NCBI GenBank assembly: GCA_049366715.1
Contig: JBMNCQ010000007.1
Span: 9,090 to 73,089 of the forward strand
Source of the DNA: JBMNCQ01 sp049366715
GTDB taxonomy: Bacteria; Bacillota; Peptococcia; Peptococcales; BICA1-8
Length of the DNA: 64,000 nucleotides
Direction of reading: 5' to 3'
Part shown: one piece after another, positions 1 through 8,744 of the stretch
Numbering within the stretch: the stretch's first letter is position 1
How the letters are laid out: each line of letters opens with the position of its first letter
The notes under the pieces: generated by a model
What the model was told of the DNA's origin: nothing
Seen by the model: only the letters and a program-made list of their open reading frames with translations
The model's database searches: none
Translations under genes and position numbers: made by a program

Positions 1-1
1 C

Positions 2-394
2 TATCCCTTCCGCTGGTTTATTAAAGGGGAGAACCTGATTATAGCCGAAAAAGACGGCCGGCCTGCGGGACTTATGCTGTGGTATCCGGATTTTAATCAG
101 CTTGTCCCCCGGGGCCGGGGAATGGGTCTGACTACCTTGCTTAAATATCAACTGGGGATCAGGCCGGATACCTTTAAAATCGCCGAACTGGCCGTTCACC
201 CCCGCTATCGGGGGACAGGACTTGTTCTGGGCTTCTTTGCTTATTTATATGGTTTGGTAAAGGACAAATATAAGTATTGTGAAGCAGGCTGGGTGGAAGC
301 CGGTAATCTGCAGTCCCGGGGTTTGGGAAGTCATTTTCAGGAGCTGGGCTGCCGGGAGTACAAAAGATATCAAGCTTATGAGGTAAGCCTATGA
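2..394 (+). CDS. GNAT-like acyltransferase, C-terminal part (5' end outside window)
   Basis: The reading frame is open from base 2, so the gene begins upstream of the window; the first internal ATG (base 74) is not a convincing start. About 130 residues are visible. The segment around bases 175-235 (AELAVHPRYRGTGL) has the V-x-P-x-x-R-G-x-G-L form of the acetyl-CoA binding loop of GNAT N-acyltransferases, followed by a helix and an E-x-G-W strand. It ends in an ATGA overlap with the next gene, which is also acyltransferase-like, so the two are translationally coupled and probably act together. The acyl donor and acceptor cannot be told from the sequence. The family assignment rests on the one motif and fold pattern. 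Confidence 0.6.
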   Translation, partial: YPFRWFIKGENLIIAEKDGRPAGLMLWYPDFNQLVPRGRGMGLTTLLKYQLGIRPDTFKIAELAVHPRYRGTGLVLGFFAYLYGLVKDKYKYCEAGWVEAGNLQSRGLGSHFQELGCREYKRYQAYEVSL

Positions 395-1452
395 AATGGC
401 AGGTACTTACAGAAGCTGTACATATCCCGCCGGAATGGGATGTTCTGGCGGGAAGCAATATTTTACTAAGCAGAGCATTTTTAGTTCATCTGGAAAGGGA
501 GAATCCCTGCCGGCAGTCTTATAATCTTTGCTATGCAGGTGAAAGTTTAAAAGGGATCTATGTGGACTACCGGTTAAAACTGGATGTTTTTACCTATTCG
601 TTTCCGGGTTTTAAAATACCTGTGAGGATCTTAGGAATCCCCTGCTCTGTTGCCAAACAGGGTTATTGTGTTGCAGCAGGCTGGGAGCAGGAGCTGATTG
701 CTCATTTTCACAGGAAAAGAGGTGCTAAACTGATCTTAAATAGTGAGCAGCGGCTTCCTTTACGGCCGGGGCAGACTCTGCCCAGTTGTAAACTGGCAGT
801 AGAATGGGCAAGTTTCCGGCAATATCTGCAAGGGCTGAGAAGTCATTACAGGTATCGAATAAACAAGGCCCTGCAGAGAAGAGGGGATTTGCAGTTTAAG
901 CTTAAAAACCCCGGGAGTCTGGACGATTCTTTATATCAATATTATGAAGAAGTATATGCCAATTCTTCTTATAAATTAGAGAAACTGAGCTGGAATTTTT
1001 TCAAAGGGCTGCCCTTGCCTTCGGTCATCATTGAAGCTGCCGTTACAGGTCAAAAGCTGGGTTTCGTACAACTGGTGAGAAATGATCCTGAACTGATTTT
1101 TTTATTTGGTGGTTTTAATCACAGTCTTAATCAGCACTATGATATTTACCTGAATTTGCTGCTGGAGATCATCCGTTATGGAATAGATAATAAATTTAAA
1201 GTTATTGAACTGGGACAGACTGCCGAAGAGACAAAGCTCAAATTAGGGGGGCAGCTGTGCGGTAAATATATGTTTATCCATCATTCCAATCCGGTGATCA
1301 ATAGTCTGGCCCAGCCCTTGCTAAAATTGCTCAGTTATCAGGTACCGGCTTATGATTATCATGTTTTTCGTAAAGGAGATAAGGATGAAGGTACTTCTTG
1401 TAAGAATAAAACCGGAGAATATTTTCGCCCGCCTGAAAACGGTTTGTTTTGA
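391..1452 (+). CDS. FemAB/BioF2-like GNAT acyltransferase
   Basis: 353 residues. The second half has the pattern of the BioF2-like/FemAB acyltransferase fold: a basic R-S-H-Y-R-Y-R-I-N-K-A stretch near residues 151-161, then a YYEEVY helix, a GFVQLV strand, a FLFGGFN strand, and a long helix leading to the I-E-L-G-Q-T segment. Members of this superfamily transfer aminoacyl or acyl groups to lipids, peptidoglycan precursors or small molecules. The ATG lies in an ATGA overlap with the upstream GNAT gene. The 3' end overlaps the following radical SAM gene by 68 bp in another frame, so the whole run is probably one transcript. The substrate is unknown; a lipid or natural-product precursor is an inference from the neighbours. 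Confidence 0.6.
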   Translation: MKWQVLTEAVHIPPEWDVLAGSNILLSRAFLVHLERENPCRQSYNLCYAGESLKGIYVDYRLKLDVFTYSFPGFKIPVRILGIPCSVAKQGYCVAAGWEQELIAHFHRKRGAKLILNSEQRLPLRPGQTLPSCKLAVEWASFRQYLQGLRSHYRYRINKALQRRGDLQFKLKNPGSLDDSLYQYYEEVYANSSYKLEKLSWNFFKGLPLPSVIIEAAVTGQKLGFVQLVRNDPELIFLFGGFNHSLNQHYDIYLNLLLEIIRYGIDNKFKVIELGQTAEETKLKLGGQLCGKYMFIHHSNPVINSLAQPLLKLLSYQVPAYDYHVFRKGDKDEGTSCKNKTGEYFRPPENGLF

Positions 1453-2719
1453 ACCTTTAGAATTAGAATACCTGGCTGCTGCAGTTAACGGGCTGGGGTT
1501 TACGTATGCGATTTATGACGGAATGATTGCCAAAAGAACTTTTGGGGAAACTTTAGAATCTTACCGGCCTGCCGTGGTTTGTCTGACGGGCTATACCATT
1601 CATGTGGAAGGGATTAAAGCTTATGCTCAAGAAGTAAAAAGACATGTTCCCCGGGCCGTTGTCGTCGTAGGCGGCATTCACGCCGAACTAAACTGGGAAG
1701 ATTTTTATGACGGCAATATCGACGTAATTGTTTATGCCGATCCTGTGCAGACTTTCCGGAATATCTTGCGGAGCATAAACGGCGCAGGGGATCTTACGAA
1801 AGTTCTAAATATCTGCTACCGGCGCAACGGGCATTGGCACAGGAATAGTGCCGGGAGTTTTGATCCGGAGCTGCTGCCTTTGCCCGATCGCCGGCATTTA
1901 AAAGAAAACGGCAGGTATTTCCGCTATTTTGGGAAAGAGAGATGTGCCTTGGTTAAAACTGCCTGGGGGTGTGCTTACAACTGCAATTTTTGTTACTGCG
2001 CCCAGCTAAACGGGGGCAGATATTCGGTCCGGAGCTTAGAAAAAGTAATTCAGGAGATAAAAACTCTGCCGGAAAAGAAAATTTTTATTATTGATGATGA
2101 TTTTCTCACCGATGGAGAGAGAGTTCGCCGGTTTTGCGCCTTGATAGAGGAAGCGGGGATCGTAAAAAATTTCAGTATTTACGGCCGGGCGGACCTGATC
2201 TGCAAATATCGGGAGCTTCTGCCCGGGCTGAAAAAAGCCGGCATCAGGGAAATAATCGTAGGCCTGGAGGCTTTAGATGATCAAGTGCTGGCAGGATTTA
2301 ATAAACAGTCTACCACCGAAGTTAACTTACAGGCAGTAGATTATTTAAAGGAAGCGGGCATATCCTGTACGGGTTTGTTTATTATTGATGAAAATTATGG
2401 AAAGCAGGAATTTAAAAATCTCGTCCGGCAAATTTTCCGCATGAATCTGGATCTCTGCATGTTTTCCATCTTTACCCCCCTCAAAGGCGTACCCGGATAT
2501 TCTGCATATCAAGCTAAGCGGATTATACCTGAAGATCATTACGAAAAAGCAGATTTCCTTCACCTCACCATCAAGCCCGGGAAACTGAGCATCGTAAGAT
2601 TTTACCGGGAATTTTATCTTTTATATCTCAAAACTTATTTATGGCCGCCCAGACTGATCAAAAATTTTAAGCCTTTAATGAAATCTCTGGGCAATTTAAT
2701 TTGGAATATGTTGTTTTAA
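1385..2719 (+). CDS. B12-binding-type radical SAM protein (paralogue 1)
   Basis: 444 residues from the ATG at 1385, which follows AAGGAGATAAGG; an in-frame upstream ATG at 1352 would lie deeper in the previous gene and lacks a ribosome site. The N-terminal 140 residues form a Rossmann-like cobalamin-binding-type domain (E-P-L-E-L-E-Y-L-A-A-A, then V-V-V-G-G-I-H-A-E), without the base-off D-x-H-x-x-G motif. The radical SAM Cys triad is C196-x3-C200-x2-C203, followed by the typical F-I-I-D-D-D-F strand and a VGLEAL segment. About 100 C-terminal residues carry basic and aromatic helices. It resembles the products at 3375 and 4773 in start, length and order of motifs, so the three look like tandem duplicates. 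Reactions in the family include methylation and C-C bond chemistry on unactivated carbon; the substrate here is unknown. Confidence 0.82.
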   Translation: MKVLLVRIKPENIFARLKTVCFEPLELEYLAAAVNGLGFTYAIYDGMIAKRTFGETLESYRPAVVCLTGYTIHVEGIKAYAQEVKRHVPRAVVVVGGIHAELNWEDFYDGNIDVIVYADPVQTFRNILRSINGAGDLTKVLNICYRRNGHWHRNSAGSFDPELLPLPDRRHLKENGRYFRYFGKERCALVKTAWGCAYNCNFCYCAQLNGGRYSVRSLEKVIQEIKTLPEKKIFIIDDDFLTDGERVRRFCALIEEAGIVKNFSIYGRADLICKYRELLPGLKKAGIREIIVGLEALDDQVLAGFNKQSTTEVNLQAVDYLKEAGISCTGLFIIDENYGKQEFKNLVRQIFRMNLDLCMFSIFTPLKGVPGYSAYQAKRIIPEDHYEKADFLHLTIKPGKLSIVRFYREFYLLYLKTYLWPPRLIKNFKPLMKSLGNLIWNMLF

Positions 2720-2731
2720 GGGGGATGGCAG

Positions 2732-3400
2732 ATGCCTTCTGAAAAAATATGGGATTTCTGGGCCGGGAAATATGACAGCTTATGGGTGCAGAAATATTCC
2801 CTGGAGCCGACCAGGCAGTTGATTTTAAATGAGATAAAGTGCAGGATAAAAAAAGAGGGCGGGCAGAAGATACGGCTCTTGGATATTGGCTGCGGCACAG
2901 GACAGCTTATTCAGGATATCCAAAAAGAATTCCCGGGCAGGCAGATTACCTGCCGGGGATTGGACAAAGCACCGGAGATGATCAGGCAGGCTTGCGGCAA
3001 GGCTATCCCGAACAGTGTTTTCAGCGTAGGTGATGCGCAAAATCTTAAACCCCTCGGGGAACAATATGATCTCATTACCTGTTGTCATTCCTTCCCTTAT
3101 TATCCGGATAAGAAAGAGACCCTGCAGGAATTCCGGATGGTCTTAAAGCCCCGCGGGGTATTGTATCTGGTCCAGGCTGCCGCTAATACATGGTATGATA
3201 GGTTAATTCTCTCCCTGGTCAAGCTTACCACATCACCGGGGGATTACCCTGCTGACGAACAGGTCATAAAACTAGCCGCAGAGGCCGGGATGGTTGTTTG
3301 CCGGCAAAAAAGGCTGGCTGGCTTTTCTTTCGTTCCCAGCATAACTTTGAGTATCATGAAAAAGGAGAGAGCAGATGAAGGTACAATTAATACGGCCTAA
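2732..3400 (+). CDS. class I SAM-dependent methyltransferase
   Basis: 222 residues; ATG preceded by AAGGGGGATGGCAG. Motif I, the SAM-binding loop, is L-L-D-I-G-C-G-T-G-Q (about residues 49-58), followed by an acidic residue at the end of strand 2 (G-L-D-K-A-P) and the motif II region Y-D-L-I-T-C-C-H-S-F. This is the small-molecule type of UbiE/Methyltransf_11-like enzyme. Its 3' end overlaps the next radical SAM gene by 26 bp, so it belongs to the same operon. A conventional methyltransferase among B12-type radical SAM enzymes suggests that the product receives both polar (O/N) and carbon modifications, but this is inference. Confidence 0.85.
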   Translation: MPSEKIWDFWAGKYDSLWVQKYSLEPTRQLILNEIKCRIKKEGGQKIRLLDIGCGTGQLIQDIQKEFPGRQITCRGLDKAPEMIRQACGKAIPNSVFSVGDAQNLKPLGEQYDLITCCHSFPYYPDKKETLQEFRMVLKPRGVLYLVQAAANTWYDRLILSLVKLTTSPGDYPADEQVIKLAAEAGMVVCRQKRLAGFSFVPSITLSIMKKERADEGTINTA

Positions 3401-4724
3401 GCCCCATGCTGATACCATAGGCCTGCAGAGCATCATGATTTGCGAGCCCCTTGAACTGGAATATCTGGCAGCGGCCATTAAAAGTAAGCATCAAGTAGAG
3501 ATCATCGATATGATTTTGGAGAAAAAACCGCTGGAGCATTTTATTGCGGGCTACCGGCCTGAGGTGGTCGGTATTACCGGTTATATCAGCCATATTAACG
3601 TAATCAGGGAATACGCCGCAACGATAAAAAAATGTAATCCTGAAATAAAGGTAATCGTCGGCGGGGTTCACGCTGAAGTGGTACCGGAGGATTTTTACCA
3701 CCGGGATATCGATTTTATCGTAACGGGCGGCGGCTTGGCAGCATTTCCTGAATTATTGGACGGGATTGCCGCCGGCCGGATTGCCGGTCATGACGGGCCG
3801 GTCTGTGTCGGCAGCAAGACGGCGGAGGTACCCCGCCTGTATCCGGACAGAAAAATAACAGCAAAGTACCGGAATAAATATTATTATGTATTTCATAACC
3901 CTTGTGCCCTTCTTAAAACATCATACGGCTGTCCGTATTCCTGTGAATTTTGCTTTTGCCGCCAGATTACGGCGGATCAATATTATGAACGGGAAATAGC
4001 AGATGTGATCGAGGAAATCAAAACGATTCAGGAGCGGGAAATCTATATAGTAGATGATAATTTCCTCTTTTCACCGGAAAGGGTGAGGTATTTTTGCCGT
4101 CTGCTCCAAGAAAACCGGCTGCAAAAGCAATTTCTTGTTTACGGGCGGGCGGATTTTATCGCGCAAAATGAGGATGTTATCAAAATCTTTAAGGAAGTAG
4201 GCCTGAGAGCGGTAATCGTAGGCCTTGAGACGGCAAAGGAAGCAGAATTGGTAAAATACAATAAAAAAAGCAGTATTGCCGTTAATGAACAGGCTGTAGA
4301 AGTATTGAGAAGACACCGGGTTGATTGTTACGCGACCCTTATTCTCGGAGTAGACTGGGATGAAAAAGACTTTAATCATTTATACCACTGGTTAAAGAAA
4401 AATAAATTAAGCTATATAAATCTGCAGCCTTTTACCCCTTTACCGGGGACTCCTCTTTTCGAAGAATATCAGGACAGGCTGATCGTTCCCCGGTCCCTCT
4501 ATGAACAATGGGATCTGGCGAACCTGGTAGTACAGCCGTCCCGGATCTCCGGCGCCGGGTATTATTATCATATTCTGAAGTTATATTGCCGCTTAACTTT
4601 AAATCCCCGCAGTTTAGGGAAAAACCTTAAATATGGATTGCTGCCTAATTTGAAGCTGGCGCTGGGTGTAAGCAGAATTGCCCGGCAGTATGTTGTTAAG
4701 ATGCTTAAAGCAGGGAAAAGGTGA
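3375..4724 (+). CDS. B12-binding-type radical SAM protein (paralogue 2)
   Basis: 449 residues; the ATG follows AAAGGAGAG and overlaps the methyltransferase gene. Same architecture as the gene at 1385: N-terminal cobalamin-binding-type domain with I-C-E-P-L-E-L-E-Y-L-A-A-A-I and I-V-G-G-V-H-A-E-V, Cys triad C186-x3-C190-x2-C193, then Y-I-V-D-D-N-F and V-I-V-G-L-E-T strands, and the F-T-P-L-P-G-T-P-L motif common in large B12-type radical SAM proteins. As in paralogue 1, the D-x-H-x-x-G motif is missing, so any cobalamin would be held without a lower-axial histidine. Substrate unknown. Confidence 0.83.
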   Translation: MKVQLIRPKPHADTIGLQSIMICEPLELEYLAAAIKSKHQVEIIDMILEKKPLEHFIAGYRPEVVGITGYISHINVIREYAATIKKCNPEIKVIVGGVHAEVVPEDFYHRDIDFIVTGGGLAAFPELLDGIAAGRIAGHDGPVCVGSKTAEVPRLYPDRKITAKYRNKYYYVFHNPCALLKTSYGCPYSCEFCFCRQITADQYYEREIADVIEEIKTIQEREIYIVDDNFLFSPERVRYFCRLLQENRLQKQFLVYGRADFIAQNEDVIKIFKEVGLRAVIVGLETAKEAELVKYNKKSSIAVNEQAVEVLRRHRVDCYATLILGVDWDEKDFNHLYHWLKKNKLSYINLQPFTPLPGTPLFEEYQDRLIVPRSLYEQWDLANLVVQPSRISGAGYYYHILKLYCRLTLNPRSLGKNLKYGLLPNLKLALGVSRIARQYVVKMLKAGKR

Positions 4725-4772
4725 AAGAATAATTCGGGTATTCAGTGAAAATATGGACAGAGGGAGAAAAAA

Positions 4773-6134
4773 ATGCGTATTCTGCTGATCCGGCCCCGGA
4801 GACGGAAACAGGCCATAACCCTGGGAGAATTTATGTTTTCCGAGCCCTTAGGGCTAGAATGTATTTATATGATTCTGAAAGAAAGCCATGAAGTAAAAAT
4901 AGTCGACTTAATGGCCTGTAACGAGGATATCGTTAAGCTTTGCCGGGAATATAAGCCTCAGGTGGTCGGAATTACTTCGCTATGTATCGATGTTCCTGCC
5001 GTTAAGGATACGGCAGGATTGGTGAAGAGTTTCGACGACCGTATCGTTACTATGGTAGGGGGAACCCAGACCTTTCTGGCAGCCCGGGACTTTTGCTGTG
5101 CGGAAATCGACCATATTTTGCAATATACCACCCTTGAGAATCTTCACCAATTGCTGGCTGTTATCGAAAAAAAGGAGCCGGGATTTATCGACGGTGTTCT
5201 CAGCAGGGTTAACGGTTTTCAAGGTACGGGCCGGCCCGGCAGAAACGCTTACCTGATCCCCGACCGGAAATCCACGGCTGAATACCGGGAAAAGTACAGC
5301 TATTTTGGCTACCGGCCCTGCGCTTTGCTGCAGACCTCCCGGGGCTGCGGCGCCCACTGCAGCTTCTGTCTGCGCTGGCGTTTAGAAGGCGGCGCAGAGG
5401 TGGATGAACCGCTGGATTCTGTTCTGGAACAGATTAAGGACATCGCCGAGCCCAATATTATGATCATTGACAATGATTTTCTTCATAACGGGGAGCGGCT
5501 AAAGGAATTCTGCCGCTTGCTGGAAGCAAATAATCTTCGCAAGAATTTTATTTGCTACGGAAGTGCCGGGAGTATTATCAAGAACGCTGCTCTTCTGAAA
5601 TTGTTCCGGAAAAACGGGCTGCAAGCGGTTTTAGTCGGGTATGAATCATTTCATGAACAGGAATTGCAGCAATACGGCAAGAAAGCGGGAATCGAGGATA
5701 ATTATGCTGCCGGCCGGATTCTGCGGGAGCTGGGGATAGACTGCTGGGCCTCATTTATTTTACATCCTGATTGGAACCGGGGCGATTTTAAAAAATTAAG
5801 AAAGTTTATTGGGAGACTGGCTCCGGAGATCTCTTCCCTGGTTCCTTTGACTCCTTTCCCCGGGACACCCTTATATCGTAAATATTCCGGACGCCTGCTT
5901 TTTGACAAAGAGGATTATGACCGGTGGAGCTTTTCCGTGGTAAGCATTTATCCTGCGCAAATGAGCTTGCGCAGGTATTATTGGGAAGTTCTGAAAAGTA
6001 ATCTTTATGTAAATCTGTGTTTGAATAATATAGCTTACATGATAAAAAAATTCGGTTTTAAAACCCTTGTGCGCATTGCCCTGGGCTCAGGTAAATTTGC
6101 CGTAAAATATTTTCAGCTCATGATGAAAGGATAG
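4773..6134 (+). CDS. B12-binding-type radical SAM protein (paralogue 3)
   Basis: 453 residues; ATG after GAGGGAGAAAAAA. N-terminal domain with I-L-L-I-R-P-R and S-E-P-L-G-L-E, then V-G-I-T-S and M-V-G-G-T-Q; the His of the GG-[IV]-H-A-E stretch of the two neighbours is replaced (GGTQ). Radical SAM triad C192-x3-C196-x2-C199, then M-I-I-D-N-D-F and L-V-G-Y-E-S strands and T-P-F-P-G-T-P-L. It is co-linear with paralogues 1 and 2 but more diverged, which suggests an older duplication and a different step in the same pathway. The 49-bp gap before it is the largest in the run but contains no terminator. Confidence 0.82.
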   Translation: MRILLIRPRRRKQAITLGEFMFSEPLGLECIYMILKESHEVKIVDLMACNEDIVKLCREYKPQVVGITSLCIDVPAVKDTAGLVKSFDDRIVTMVGGTQTFLAARDFCCAEIDHILQYTTLENLHQLLAVIEKKEPGFIDGVLSRVNGFQGTGRPGRNAYLIPDRKSTAEYREKYSYFGYRPCALLQTSRGCGAHCSFCLRWRLEGGAEVDEPLDSVLEQIKDIAEPNIMIIDNDFLHNGERLKEFCRLLEANNLRKNFICYGSAGSIIKNAALLKLFRKNGLQAVLVGYESFHEQELQQYGKKAGIEDNYAAGRILRELGIDCWASFILHPDWNRGDFKKLRKFIGRLAPEISSLVPLTPFPGTPLYRKYSGRLLFDKEDYDRWSFSVVSIYPAQMSLRRYYWEVLKSNLYVNLCLNNIAYMIKKFGFKTLVRIALGSGKFAVKYFQLMMKG

Positions 6135-6139
6135 CGGAT

Positions 6140-7462
6140 ATGGGAAAAAAATTACTTTTAATCCAGCCAACACCTTATGACAGCAATAAAAATCTGTTGA
6201 AAAGAAAGAGATTGTATTTTGTGGGTTTGGCGCTGCCGTTGCTGGCGGCTCTTACTCCCGAAGAATGGGAAGTAGAAATAGTCCTGGAAACTATCGAAGA
6301 GATACCATTTGATACCGACGCCCAGCTGGTCGGCATCAGCAGTATGGGTCATGCCGTAGTCAGAACGATAGATATTGCCAAAGAGTTCAAACGAAGGGGG
6401 AAGACGGTTGTTTTAGGCGGGTATATGGTGAGCTTAATGCCTGAGGAAGCTAAAAAATATTGTGACAGTGTAATCATTGGCGATGGGGAAGGTGTCTGGG
6501 AGGAGGTTCTAAAGGACTGGGAAGCCGGTCGTCTCCAGGACTATTATCAAAAGGAATTAGTATCTTTGCGGGATTTGCCTGTGCCCAGATATGATTTAAT
6601 CATTAAGAAAAGAATCGGTGATTTCTTACCGGTTCAGGCCGGCCGGGGGTGTCCCAATAGCTGCTCTTTTTGTTCCGTGTACTGTTTATACCGGGGGAAA
6701 TACCTGCGCCGGGAAATTTCTGAGGTTGTCAGGGATATCGAATATATTAAATCTCTGGGTTATCAGAAGATTCTTTTGCTTGATGATAATATTGCCGGGG
6801 ATCAGGAATATATGATTGATCTTTGCCGGGCCTTGCAGTCCCTGAATATCCGGTGGTTAAGTCAGTGCTCCATTACCATTGCGAAACAGGAAAGACTTCT
6901 CAAGGCTGTCAAAGAGAGCGGCTGCCTTGCTTTAAGTTTTGGGATTGAAAGCATTAATCAGGGGAGCCTGAATGAATTAAATAAAGGCTGGTCTAAAGCT
7001 TCCGAATATCCGGAATTGATTAGAAAAATCCAAAAAGCAGGGATAGAGGTAAGTACGGAAATGATGGTTGGAACTGATACCGATTCTCTGGAAAGTATCA
7101 GGGCTACTGCTAAATTTATCGAAGATAATAAAATTGTTGTTCCGCGGTTTTATATCCTCACTCCCATTCCGGGAACGGATTTATATCACCAATGGCAGGA
7201 ACAGGGAAAAATCTGGAACCATAATATTTATTCTTATAATGGTACGGAAGCAGTTCATATTCCTGCCGGGATGTCTGCAGCGGATTTAACCGCTGCTTAC
7301 TGGAATTTATATAAAAATGTCTTTAGCATAGGCTCTATTATAAAAAGAACACTATTCAATAAAAATATTTGCCGCAGGCCGCTGTTATATTTGTTTTATT
7401 TTTTTGTTAATCTTGTCTACCGCCGGGATATTAAGCAGGGTATACCGCCTAATATTATCTGA
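6140..7462 (+). CDS. B12-binding-type radical SAM protein, HpnP/HpnJ-like architecture
   Basis: 440 residues, starting 5 bp after the previous stop. N-terminus K-L-L-L-I-Q-P-T-P-Y-D, then L-V-G-I-S-S-M-G and V-V-L-G-G-Y-M-V-S-L-M-P-E-E-A, a layout shared with cobalamin-binding radical SAM proteins of the hopanoid-modifying type (HpnP, HpnJ). The triad is C171-x3-C175-x2-C178, followed by a Y-R-G-K-Y-L-R-R segment, a L-L-D-D-N-I strand, G-I-E-S and I-L-T-P-I-P-G-T-D-L. It is not a close copy of the other three. The similarity to hopanoid enzymes is architectural; no hopanoid genes are visible here. It is the last gene of the run; a 6-bp-stem hairpin (7464-7480) follows but has no T tract. Confidence 0.8.
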   Translation: MGKKLLLIQPTPYDSNKNLLKRKRLYFVGLALPLLAALTPEEWEVEIVLETIEEIPFDTDAQLVGISSMGHAVVRTIDIAKEFKRRGKTVVLGGYMVSLMPEEAKKYCDSVIIGDGEGVWEEVLKDWEAGRLQDYYQKELVSLRDLPVPRYDLIIKKRIGDFLPVQAGRGCPNSCSFCSVYCLYRGKYLRREISEVVRDIEYIKSLGYQKILLLDDNIAGDQEYMIDLCRALQSLNIRWLSQCSITIAKQERLLKAVKESGCLALSFGIESINQGSLNELNKGWSKASEYPELIRKIQKAGIEVSTEMMVGTDTDSLESIRATAKFIEDNKIVVPRFYILTPIPGTDLYHQWQEQGKIWNHNIYSYNGTEAVHIPAGMSAADLTAAYWNLYKNVFSIGSIIKRTLFNKNICRRPLLYLFYFFVNLVYRRDIKQGIPPNII

Positions 7463-7622
7463 CTGAGCCGGTACCGCCGGCTGCAAGGTATTATAATAAA
7501 TCCTCTGTTTTTGCAGGGTTCTAGAAAAATCTGACGAATTATGTAGTTGAATGGAAATTTCCATTTTGAGGTTTAAAAATAACTTAAATGGGGGATAGCC
7601 TGGCTTTTAGTCAGATTACTAT

Positions 7623-8744
7623 ATGATCAAATTATTGCTTTTAATCATATTTTTCATTGTTGCCGGCGTTCAGATTGTGATTTATATCAATAAATATATC
7701 TTATTGTTTGAGCTGAAAAGAGCCCATGCCTCACTGGTTAAGCTGTATAGCGAAGCTGTGGCATTTAACCAGGCTAATCCGCTTAATGTCTTAAATAATG
7801 AGATCGAGGAAATTAGGGAGAACATGATTAATATCGAAACAGTAATGACTGCTCCTCCTAAAAATTCTGAATTGGAGATCTGCGGTACCAATATTAAACA
7901 GGTCATGGAAGACGTTCTGGAAAGGATTAAAGATAAAAAAGAAAAATGGCAGCTTTTTGCCGACTTTAAAGACGGCATAGATTTTAAAATAGTCACCCTT
8001 AATAATATTGAAAATGAATTAAAGGGAAGAGCCCGTAGTTTAAAGCTTACAGAGGAAAAAAACAGTTCTGAAATTGACGATAAGGTTAACGAAGCCGTAC
8101 AAATCTTAAATAACATCAAAAAAGAATATGTAAGTTTAGATAAAGCTCCTTACCATGAATTTAATTTTTATATCCTGGATGATATTGCAAATGATTATGC
8201 CCAGGCAATAGCAATCGCAGAGCTGGCCAGTGAAGAGCTGAGGCTGTTTGGCAAGAGAATACGGATTTTCATCTCTTCTCTAGTCCGCAAATCAACTTTT
8301 TATCTGACTTTAGAAGAAGCAACGGTCAAAAGAAGAAATAATAACAGGCTGGGGGAGATTTCCGTTTCCTTTAAAACCTATAAGGCCTTGGAAATCGGCA
8401 GCAGGTATAAAAAAGATGTGGCGATTTCCGGCAAAAGAACTTCCCACTCCCAGCATATTTCTTTATTAGTCAGGCTGGACGAACAAAGATTTAATTTAAC
8501 TATGGAATTAGAGGATGAGCAGTTTGCCCGCTTATTTCAGGATCTTGCCATTGCTAAGGAGAATTTTGAGTTGGATGAAAGCAATTTACCCCTGGAGCTT
8601 AACTTAAATAATCTGGAATTATTAGTATGTGAAAAAGAACAGGACAGCTTCGCGGTAAACTATTATATTCCATACTTTAATAACGAATATTTGAATTTAA
8701 TAAAAGAAGGAACTAAGGAAAACCTTAGCCCCTCCACATTCTAA
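7623..8744 (+). CDS. membrane-anchored coiled-coil protein of unknown function
   Basis: 373 residues. Residues 2-20 are a hydrophobic membrane segment with no cleavage site, followed by a positively charged patch. Residues about 25-170 are rich in Glu/Lys/Leu/Ile/Asn with heptad-like spacing, suggesting a coiled coil. The remainder (residues 190-373) looks like a compact alpha/beta domain. I do not recognise the family; the outline (N-terminal anchor plus cytosolic coiled coil) resembles cell-division or envelope scaffold proteins, but no signature supports that. There is no good ribosome site next to the ATG (a GGGGGA lies about 30 bp upstream). The last 20 bp overlap the convergent TSUP gene tail to tail. 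Confidence 0.6.
   Translation: MIKLLLLIIFFIVAGVQIVIYINKYILLFELKRAHASLVKLYSEAVAFNQANPLNVLNNEIEEIRENMINIETVMTAPPKNSELEICGTNIKQVMEDVLERIKDKKEKWQLFADFKDGIDFKIVTLNNIENELKGRARSLKLTEEKNSSEIDDKVNEAVQILNNIKKEYVSLDKAPYHEFNFYILDDIANDYAQAIAIAELASEELRLFGKRIRIFISSLVRKSTFYLTLEEATVKRRNNNRLGEISVSFKTYKALEIGSRYKKDVAISGKRTSHSQHISLLVRLDEQRFNLTMELEDEQFARLFQDLAIAKENFELDESNLPLELNLNNLELLVCEKEQDSFAVNYYIPYFNNEYLNLIKEGTKENLSPSTF

Noticed and set aside
1352..1384. Upstream ATG for the first radical SAM gene
   Set aside because: The ATG at 1385 has the AAGGAGATAAGG site and gives an N-terminus that aligns with the two paralogues.
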